A DNA stretch of 64,000 nucleotides, taken from positions 89,518,558 to 89,582,557 of the forward strand of contig NC_133770.1 in assembly GCF_003597395.2 (NCBI RefSeq). Direction: 5' to 3'. Numbering within the stretch: position 1 is the first letter of the stretch; every line of letters begins with the position of its first letter. Under the pieces are notes generated by a model. That model was not told the DNA's origin. It searched no databases and saw only the letters and a list, made by a program, of their open reading frames with translations. Source of the DNA: Chelonoidis abingdonii. Lineage: Eukaryota > Chordata > Testudines > Testudinidae. Both the position numbers and the translations under genes were made by a program. This document shows positions 55,976 to 64,000 of the stretch, piece after piece.

Positions 55976-58612
55976 TTTAATGATGACCAGATGCAGTCAT
56001 GCAGTGTTTGGGGGTGGGGGAAGGGAGAGAGAGGGTGAGGAAACAATTTTTCTTTTATAATTTCTAGGTCCCAACATCGCCATTTTAATCCCAGATTTTG
56101 CTCGATTTCATTATACACAGTGTCAAAGGTTTGAAAGGAAATGAACGAACCAAATACAGGGAGACTGAACCTGCAAACTTTATTCATGTGAATAATCTCA
56201 CTGAAGTAAAGAGATTACTTGCATGAGTAAGGGTCATAGAATCAGGGCCAATTGAACGTGCTGCATTCCTACGATTCCCTCTAATGATTCTGAAATAAAA
56301 TTAATTGCAGCTTTGATATACAGACAGATTTTTTGTGTCTATGTGGGTAGGTGATATCCAGGCCAGCAAATTCTGAGATATGTTTGAAATAATCATTAGC
56401 AACCTTATTGCCTTCAACAATTAGACAAGGTCTATATAGGCAGTTTCCATTAAATATTGCTAGTTGTCTTTTAAAGTCCCTAGGCTGGTATGCATAGTGT
56501 TGCAATACCACATCTTAGTATGTTCAGCACTGTACAAGGTATCAAAGACAAAATTTCCTTATGTCTTTCCCAATATGTGTAAATGAAGCCCATAATCTGT
56601 TTTATGTTTTTAATTTCTTAAATTAATGTAGCAGTTTCTCAATATCTTAACCCTAAAGCCTCAGCTCTGAAATATGGATGTCTAAAGTTAGGTACCAGGG
56701 CCCAGATCTTAAAATTGTCCTTGATTTCATGGGTCTGAGATGCCTAAATATCTTCGAGAAGCTGCTCCTAAATAAGCGACCTGATTTTCAGTGGTACTGA
56801 AGAAACCAAAAGGATCCTGGAAGTCAATGGGAGCTGCTAAGCATTCATGAGCGTATGAGCACCCAAGTGTGAAAACTCTGGCCTTAAGAGTTTGTATTTT
56901 TTGTGTTTTGTTTTTTTATGTCTCTTCTATTTATTTTACTTAGTGGATTTTTTTTTTTTTTTTGCTAAGACCCTTACAGAAATGAGAAGAACACCTCTAT
57001 TCCCTGAACATCTTGAAATACATCTTTGGAATTAATAGTCATCTCTTAATAGAATCTGACTTTGTTTAAAGACTTTTTTATTGGTTTTACAAGTGACACA
57101 TAACTTTAGAGACTCAGGGGAAAGGAAGAGAAAGAGGAGAAATGAGAGACAAGACCTAGGGAGAATGAGATCACTGATGGATAATAAAATGAGAACAGCG
57201 TGATTGTTTAATTTTTGTTTTCTATCATGAAGTAAATCATTAGATGTCTAGAATCAAAGAAATGTCTTTTTTGTTTTAAACTGTGCTAACTGCTATCAGC
57301 AACTAATCTAACAGCTCAATTTCTGACCACCATTAACTGATAACATTTAAAGAGACAAATCAGGTATTCAGAAAAGGTACTTACACAACTGAAATACTCT
57401 CCCGCCCATATCTTTATGGATAAACTGGTCTCTGACAAGCATAGAACAGATCTGTGTTAAAGGATATATTTCTTTTGAGGTGCTGAACACCATCCACTCC
57501 CACTGATTTCCTGAGTCAGGAATCGTGCATAAAGGGCACTAAGATGAGAAGAAAGCAGAGGTAAGCAATGGTACATTCAGCAACTGTCACTCTGCTGCCC
57601 CAATAGTTCGCTTAGACAGAAACAGAACAATTGTCCGTGCTGAGGATTTGGTACAATAGAAGTAACAGAGCATTATCACAATGTGTCTCTTCCTGCAATA
57701 GACAATAAATGACACAGTATCACATTAATATTTATTTGTCCTTAAATGAAGCAGCAAATTTATCTATCAGCAGGAAATCATTATCCTATGACAATATTGT
57801 AGTCATGTGACATTAGTTCTTTACTCTGTTATCTATGGGTATTCGTCATACTTTGTGCATTATGTAAATTAATTAGAACAAGCTTCTTTTAAACAATGAA
57901 TACCACAGATCTGCCCTAGCTCTTTCCCCTGGACACTCACTAGGCTGTTCTTCAGCCCATGTTAACAAGTGGTGGATTTCACACACACAGAGAAACATTC
58001 TCTGATACAGTAGCTTTATAATAACTTCATAGCATCAATCAGAATTCACAGGTTATAAAGACAGATTTCCTGAATCATCACAATGACTAATTCAAAATTA
58101 TTCAGACCTACTGTCTATAGCTTGCAGCCATCAATAAAGGGGATTTCATGACAGCAGTAGATTGGAAGGATGCCCAATTTCAAATATTCCAATTGGACAG
58201 TCTCACACATTCTTCCTACACTTTGCTATTGGAGGACAACATTACCAGTTCAGGCCGTGGCCTTTTGGTGAGTGTTTATGATAGTACCAGTAGAGTTAAC
58301 AGCAACTCTTAGACAGGAGGAGGGTCTGTGTTTACACCTTCCTGGAGGACAGCCGTTATCTGAGCCTCATGTGGAATTCGAGCTGCCATTTTGGGCTTCA
58401 TGTTTGTTTCACATGTAATCCTACCCTCCAAGGCATGGGAGAACTGCAGAAGCAGCTGCTCATCCCCTGGAGGAAATGAGAAGGGAATGCTGTATAGTTA
58501 CTAACTCTGTCTGACCTCAGGAACAGTAGTTCAAAATAGATCAACTCTGCAGTGCTGTGTTGATTGGCTCAGGAGGGAATCATATCTAGCTTTCTTGACT
58601 TGACATATTATG

Positions 58613-59722
58613 TAGGGTTGACAACTTTCTATTTACACAGAACTGAACACCCTTGCACCACCCCTTCTCCAAGGCCCCACTCCCTGCTTACTGCCTCCCT
58701 GCCTCCCTCTGTCACTCACTCTTCCAACCCCTACTCATTTGTTCATTTTCACCAGGCTGGCTCAGGGGATTGGGATGTGGGAGGGGGTGAGGGCATGGAG
58801 GTGTGGGCTGGGGATGAGAGGTTTGGGGTGTAGGAGGGGGTTCTGGGCTGGGGGGTGGAGCCAAGGGGGTTGGAGTATGTGAGGGGGCTCTGGGCTGAGG
58901 CAGAGGGTTGGGGTGCTGGAGGGGATATGGGTTCTGGGCTTGGGGGATGTGGATTCTGGGGTGGAGCCGGAGGTGAGGGTTTCAGGGTGCAGGAGGGGGC
59001 TCTGGGCAGGGAGTTGGGACGTGCGGGGGTGGGGCTCTGCCTGGGAGGGGTGGGATCCGTGTGGGGCCAGGGGTTCAGGAGGATGCTCTGGGCTGGGACC
59101 GAGGAATTCAGAAGGTGGGAGGGGATCGGGGCTGGGGCAGGGGGTTGGTGCATGGGGGGATGAGGGTTCCAGCTTGGGCTGTGGGTTCTGGAGTGGGGCT
59201 GGGGATGAGGAATTTGAGGTACAGGAGGGTGTTCCAGGTTGGGACCCATGGGGTTCAAAGGTTGGGAGGGGGATCAGGGCTGGGATTGGGCTGTTGGAGG
59301 GGGTTGGGATGCAGACTCCAGGCGGTTTTACCTCATATGTCTCCCAGAAGCAGTGGCATGTCCCCCCTCTAACTCCTACACTGGGGTACAGCCAGTGAGC
59401 TCTGCATACTGCCCCATCCGCAGGCATTGCCCCCACAACTCCCATTGCCAACGGTTCCCAGCCAATGGAAGCTGCAAAGCTGGTGTTTGGGACGGGGGCA
59501 GCACATGGAGCCCCTTAGATGCTCCTAAGCCTAGGAACTGGAGGGGGATGTGTTGCTGTTTCTGGGAATTGTGTGGAGCCAGGAACAGTAGGGACTTAGC
59601 CCCAGCACCTGCTGTGCCGCTCACTGGACCTTTAACGGCCCAGTTGACAGTGCTGACCAGAGCCACCAGGTTCTGTTTTGGACCGGGCATTCTGGTCAAA
59701 AACTGGACACCTGGCAACTCTG
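58613..59722. mobile_element. hAT-type element with G-rich minisatellite interior (1110 bp)
   Basis: Ends TAGGGTTGACAACT and the complement of CAGAGTTGCCAGGT, flanked by ATATTATG (58605-58612) and ATATTAGG (59723-59730), 7 of 8 identical. The interior from 58790 to 59310 is an irregular repeat of 'ggttctgggctggggg'-like units. It yields long but meaningless frames, including 229 codons on the minus strand and 161-180 on the plus strand. No transposase is present, so it is a non-autonomous element. Confidence 0.75.
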
Positions 59723-59734
59723 ATATTAGGGTAT

Positions 59735-60680
59735 GCTGGGCTGATATCAGCTTCTCCTATGTGGCTCTGAAGAGGGAATAACTAAGAAAAATAGGGGTGA
59801 ATCTCAAAGGATTCTCCAGCCTAGTTTTTTCTTCAGGCTCCTCTGTTAACTTCTAGAAGATAGCTTGCGGGTTGTTATCCTTTGTTGTCATTAGTAATCT
59901 TCTCTGCCTGGGGTGGGGTGCGGAGTGGAAGTTGATGCTCACAATTGTATTGATTGGGCTTCAAGACTGTTATTGATGCATCACATGGGACTTTGGCTGA
60001 ATTTTTGCTGCCAGCATACCAGCTGATCTGTTGCTCAGAAGTAGGCAAGCGCCATCAGTCACAGCTGATGAGCTTACAGAGATCATGTTAATAATGATAA
60101 TGAAAGTGGCAATGATAAGAAATAAATTGTGAGAGATGATATTTGAGATGCCCTCAGAATTCTGCAGAAAGATTTAACAGCCGCTTTAGATCTTCCAGCA
60201 TATTATCCAATGAGTTTAATGGTCAATGGACTTAGAGCATGCTTAGAGTAACTCCGGTGATGAATTGAGACAGTTGTTACCATGCCACATAGAATCTTTT
60301 ACTGTACCTTTTATCTCCAAGGCAACAGTTCCTTTGAGAGGAATTGACTTTTTTCTGAGTTGCAAACGGCTGCCATTTATGCAGACAGAGTAAGAGCCCA
60401 GAGGGTTGTGATTTTGATTGACTTCTCCGCCATGTGATTTGAAGATAGAGTATAGGGTGGTGTGCTTGGTGTAGTACAAAACACAGGGTCCCTGCCCTGC
60501 AGAGATCCTCAGATATCCTGGTTAATGGTGCACTTCAAGGACCTAGAAAGATAGAGACAAATACAGCTGCAAGCTACTCTCTCATGAATCCACTTCTACA
60601 CATAGATGAAATGAGGGCGATTACAGGGGGCTGCTGACATGACATGACATGATGGTGCTCACCATGGTGACTCGGATTAA
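59735..60680. other. Non-coding sequence, no gene seen
   Basis: No supported feature; chance frames under 80 codons. Confidence 0.5.
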
Positions 60681-60844
60681 GAACAGCAAAGAATCCTGTG
60701 GCACCTTATAGACTAACAGACGTTTTGGAGCATGAGCTTTTGTGGGTGAATACCCACTTCGTCAGATGCATGTAGTGGAAATTTCCAGGGGCAGGTATGT
60801 GTGTGTGTGCAAGCAAGCTAGAGATAACGAAGTTAGTTCAATCA

Positions 60845-61311
60845 NNNNNNNNNNNNNNNNNNNNNNNNNNNNNNNNNNNNNNNNNNNNNNNNNNNNNNNN
60901 NNNNNNNNNNNNNNNNNNNNNNNNNNNNNNNNNNNNNNNNNNNNNNNNNNNNNNNNNNNNNNNNNNNNNNNNNNNNNNNNNNNNNNNNNNNNNNNNNNNN
61001 NNNNNNNNNNNNNNNNNNNNNNNNNNNNNNNNNNNNNNNNNNNNNNNNNNNNNNNNNNNNNNNNNNNNNNNNNNNNNNNNNNNNNNNNNNNNNNNNNNNN
61101 NNNNNNNNNNNNNNNNNNNNNNNNNNNNNNNNNNNNNNNNNNNNNNNNNNNNNNNNNNNNNNNNNNNNNNNNNNNNNNNNNNNNNNNNNNNNNNNNNNNN
61201 NNNNNNNNNNNNNNNNNNNNNNNNNNNNNNNNNNNNNNNNNNNNNNNNNNNNNNNNNNNNNNNNNNNNNNNNNNNNNNNNNNNNNNNNNNNNNNNNNNNN
61301 NNNNNNNNNNN
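60845..61311. other. Assembly gap (467 N)
   Basis: A run of N inside the PLE. It hides the expected GIY-YIG C-terminus and part of the 3' UTR. Frames reported across it are artefacts. Confidence 0.99.
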
Positions 61312-61317
61312 CAATGT

Positions 61318-62740
61318 ACATAGCAGAGGGGTATTGCTGGCACATGATAGCGTATATTATATTACATGTGCAGGGGTGAATGAACCGGTGATGGTGTGGC
61401 TGATCTGGTTAGGTCCTGTGATGGTGTCGCTGGTGCAGATATGTGGGCAGAGTTGGCATATTGTGGGGCCATGCGGGTGCCCGTAGCAATGCCACTGATC
61501 TGGAGGTATATATTGTCATCAAATTTGAAATAGTTGTGTGTGAGGATAAAGGCACAGAGCTCAGCAGCCAGTTGTGCTGTGGCATCATCAGGGATACTGT
61601 TCCTGACAGCTTGTATTCCGTCTGTGTGGGGGATGTTTATGTAGAGAGCCTCTACATCCATAGTGGCTAGGATGGTGTTTTCTGGAAGGTCACCAATGCA
61701 TTGTAGTTTCCTCAGGAAATCAGTGGTGTCACGGAGATAGCTGGGAGTGCTGATGGCATAGGGTCTAAGTAGAGAGTCCACATATCCAGACAGTCCTTCA
61801 GTGAGAGAGCCAATGGCTGAGATGATGGGGCATCCAGGATTTCCGGGTTTGTGGATCTTGGGTAGTAGATAGAATGACCCTGGTCAGGGCTTTGAGGGTA
61901 TGTTGATTTGTTCTGGTGTTAGTGTAGGAGTGTCCTGAGTAGATGGTGCAGTTTCTTAGTGTATTCCTCAGTGGGATCTGAGGGAAGTGGCCTGTAGAAT
62001 TTGGTATTGGAGAGTTGTCTTGCGGCCTCCTTTTGGTAGTCAGACCTGTTCATGATGACAACAGCACCTCCTTTATCAGCCTCTTTGATGATAATGTCAG
62101 GGTGATTTCTGAAGCTGTGGATGGCATTGCGTTCTGCATGACTTAGGTTATGAGGCAAGCGATGTTGTTTTCCCACAATTTCTACCTGTGCATGTCGGTG
62201 GAAGCATTCAATGTATAGGTCCAGACTGTCATTTCGACCCACAGGAGGAGTCCATGTGGAGTTCTTCTTGTGCTGTTGGTGGGAGGGTACCTGTGTATCA
62301 GTGCGCTGTTCAGTGTTGTCCTGAAAGTATTCTTCGAGTCGGAGATGGCGAAAGTAGGCTTCCAGATCGCTGCAGAATTGTATCATGTTGGTGGGGGTGG
62401 CAGGACAGAAAGAGTCCCCGAGATAGGACAGACTTTTCTTCTGCGCTGAGTGTGTAGTTGGATAGATTGACGATATTGCTGGGTAGGTTAGGAGTACCAT
62501 GGTTGTGGCCCCATGTGGCAGGTAGGAGTTTAGACAGCTTACAGTCCTTTTTCCTTTGTAGAGAGGTGAAGTGAGTAATGTAGATCTCCTATCTTATTTT
62601 AGTGAAGTCCGTTTGTATGGAAGTTTGGTTATTAATGACAGTCTCCAGGTTGGAGAGCTCTTTTTTGATGTTTTCCTGTTTGCTGTATAGGATGCTGATC
62701 AGGTGGTTCCTCAGTTTCTTTGACAGAGTATGGCATAATC
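61318..62740 (-). pseudogene. PLE reverse transcriptase, deleted and frameshifted
   Basis: The minus-strand frame 62500-61919 contains NHPDIIIKEADKGGAVVIMN and RQLSNTKFYRPLPSDPTEEY. After a frameshift comes FYLLPKIHKPGNPGCPIIS (about 61870-61820, preceded by a stop), then TILATMDVEALYINIPHTDG and GIATGTRMAPQYAN (to about 61463). These are PLE reverse-transcriptase motifs, the second holding a catalytic-type Asp (TMDVEALY). Directly after MAPQYAN the sequence jumps to the Cys-rich linker (CQLCPHI, in another frame). The segment with the expected DD catalytic motif is thus deleted. GIY-YIG text (CQQYPSAMYI) reaches the gap. Confidence 0.87.
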
Positions 62741-62756
62741 TCTCCCTGTGGACTGT

Positions 62757-62830
62757 GTAGTATGTAGATAGCAGTGGATTTTTTACCAAATGGACTAAAG
62801 GTAAAAAATCCACTGCTATATACATACTAC
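62757..62830. repeat. 31-bp-arm hairpin at the PLE 5' edge
   Basis: 62757-62787 and 62800-62830 are complementary at 30 of 31 positions around a 12-nt loop (AAATGGACTAAA). It marks the 5' boundary of the PLE on the minus strand. Confidence 0.88.
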
Positions 62831-63103
62831 TACTAGAATGAAGGTGGATTGGGGTGTGTGTGTTACCAGTTAAATTGGCTAGAGCAAGGGTGTACTTACA
62901 ACCAGGATTCAAAGTCACTCTAAATTGGAGGGAGATACTCAGGGGAAAAAGTGGTTGCATTAACTTATCTGAATCATTAGCCATGTTCCTGTATGTATCC
63001 CCTGTTCCATCCAGGGCTACCAGCCCCTCACCTGCCTCTCTATTTAAGATTTCTTCCCCAACTTTTGTGTTTCACTCTTATAGTCTAATCATGCAATCTT
63101 GAT

Positions 63104-63151
63104 TCAGGCAAAACTCCCATTAATTCTCAAATTAATGGGAGTTTTGCCTGA
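63104..63151. repeat. Perfect 22-bp inverted repeat
   Basis: TCAGGCAAAACTCCCATTAA, continuing TT (63104-63125), is perfectly complementary to 63130-63151 across a 4-nt loop. It is typical of the inner part of the palindromic MITE-like family. There is no T-run, so it is not a terminator. Confidence 0.85.
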
Positions 63152-63191
63152 GTAATGACTTAAGTTCTGGACTCTTAGTGCTGCTTTTTTA

Positions 63192-63976
63192 GGGTATGTC
63201 TACACAGCAATGTAAGCCCAGGCTTGAGCCCAGGCTCAAGCCAAACTCCCCTCCTTAAATTCACACACCAGTTGTGCTAACCTAGGGCTCAGATTTAGGG
63301 TCCCAGGACCCTGCAGAGCTGGAGGGTCCAAGCCCATATTAAGGTGGGATCTAGGGTCCGAGCCCCACTGCTTTCCTGTGTGCATGCATCCCCGGTTTGA
63401 TTTGGGTCCTGGAAGTCCTCTGGATGTATCCTAGAGTTCCAGGTGGCTGAGGAGCTGGAAGTGCCATTACTGCCTGGTTGAGGGTGTTTCCCTTTCCTGC
63501 TGTGGCTCCTCCTCACTGCTGTGTGGCACTTGCCTGGAGCAGGGAGCAAACCTGACAGATGGGAAGCAGCTGCCAGCATATTGAGTCATTCCTCTTCCCA
63601 TCATGCTGAGCTGGGAGCTCTGCCACTTCTCCTCCCTATAGGGAAGCCACTTGTTCCTACTCTGGTCACTGTGCCTTGCTCCCGGGCCCCTCTGCCCTTC
63701 CTGGGGCTGTCTGTGTAGAGGCGCCCAGGCAGTGTTCACTGTGATGGCGGTGACTGGGAGCCAGCACCAAAACTTCCCCCCTGCCTCCCATGGGTCCCTT
63801 ATCCCTGCCTCCTGGGCTGTGGTAGGGCAGAGATAGGGGATCCCCAGGGGGTGCTGGAGCACACTGCACCCTAAGCCCTGGGGATGCATTTCACTGCTCT
63901 GCAGCCAGAGGCAGCTGGGCTGGGGAGTGTGTGGTTTGCCTTTGAAACGTATATTTTATTTCAAACGTCAAAACAG
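63192..63976. mobile_element. Possible PIF-Harbinger-type MITE, right end not seen
   Basis: TTA followed by GGGTATGTCTACACAGCAAT matches the left terminus of the Harbinger-type elements. An inner segment is self-complementary ('ggcttgagcccaggctcaagcc'). No right end is found before the window stops, and 63480-63900 may be unrelated GC-rich sequence. The frames of 94-140 codons here have no domains. Confidence 0.4.
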
Positions 63977-64000
63977 AAAAAAAAAAAAAAAAAAAAAAAA
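63977..64000. repeat. Poly(A) run at window edge
   Basis: At least 24 consecutive A. It may be a retroposon tail or simple-sequence DNA; the context beyond the window is needed. Confidence 0.9.

Larger units (their letters stand above)
54625..58604. other. Non-coding sequence, no gene seen
   Basis: AT-rich, mostly unique-looking DNA, apart from a palindromic unit at 55905-55975 and homopolymer T-runs near 56950. The segment 55130-55530 stands out as a possible conserved non-coding element (see separate entry). Confidence 0.5.
60684..62840 (-). mobile_element. Penelope-like element, large but internally deleted, spans gap
   Basis: On the minus strand, from right to left: a 5' hairpin (62757-62830), the N-terminal region and reverse transcriptase (about 62740-61450), part of the linker and GIY-YIG text up to the gap (61450-61312), 467 unknown bases, then the 3' UTR (60844-60684). 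The UTR matches the left arm of the palindrome at 33311. Unlike other copies, the terminal 'cagatccagactaacacgg' is missing at 60684. No target-site duplication is evident. It is the longest PLE in the window and is inactive. Confidence 0.85.

Noticed and set aside
58749..59781. Long frames (161-229 codons) on both strands
   Set aside because: They come from the G-rich minisatellite of the hAT-type element, are proline/glycine-rich and mirror each other on the two strands.
60742..61486. Frames of 158-229 codons
   Set aside because: They are read through the run of N and contain almost no real residues.
1..64000. CRISPR array, operon, integron or phage region
   Set aside because: No regularly spaced direct repeats, no ribosome-binding-site-led gene strings and no compact coding. 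The sequence is vertebrate nuclear in character.

Overview
This window looks like non-coding nuclear DNA of a vertebrate, most likely a turtle. It has no operons, no compact genes and no open reading frame that looks like a host exon. It does carry a set of repeats that I associate with turtle genomes: CR1 LINEs ending in the ATTCTATGATTCT-type tail, Penelope-like elements (PLEs), PIF-Harbinger elements, many short hAT-like elements, endogenous-retrovirus-type LTRs and old MIR/L2-like fragments. The turtle assignment rests on recall of repeat families, not on a search. All identifiable protein-coding remnants belong to mobile elements, and all are broken.

Layout. From 1 to 11.5 kb there are old LINE tails, a truncated CR1 (3374-4313), a 50-bp PLE stub with 12-bp target-site duplications (6856-6905), a Harbinger-type MITE (8425-8839) and two hAT-type elements with 8-bp duplications (8890-9007, 9215-9512). 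From 11.5 to 13.2 kb lies a composite repeat with three tRNA-like modules, split by a Harbinger-type MITE. From 16.5 to 25 kb are three ERV-type LTRs and one LTR-like fragment. One LTR (22818-24928) is split by a PLE carrying GIY-YIG remnants, and another (20153-21299) sits against a polypurine tract. From 28.4 to 31.2 kb a CR1 copy is split by a 1872-bp LTR. At 33.3 kb lies a 116-bp-arm PLE palindrome. From 42.8 to 44.9 kb a small LTR contains a complete-ended Harbinger with a dead transposase. Further along are hAT elements at 45.5, 51.5 and 58.6 kb, a solo LTR at 49.1 kb, and at 60.7-62.8 kb a large damaged PLE that spans a 467-base assembly gap.

The elements do not act together as a system. 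They form a layered record of insertions. Matching target-site duplications allow relative dating: CR1 before the 29-kb LTR; the 22.8-kb LTR before its PLE; the 42.8-kb LTR before its Harbinger; and the tRNA-like composite before its MITE. The remaining sequence, roughly half of the window, is AT-rich single-copy-looking intergenic or intronic DNA. The most interesting unexplained signals are a pair of inverted, diverged repeats 6.5 kb apart that share a 36-bp identical core, a dispersed family of about 73-bp palindromic units, and the PLE foldback structures.
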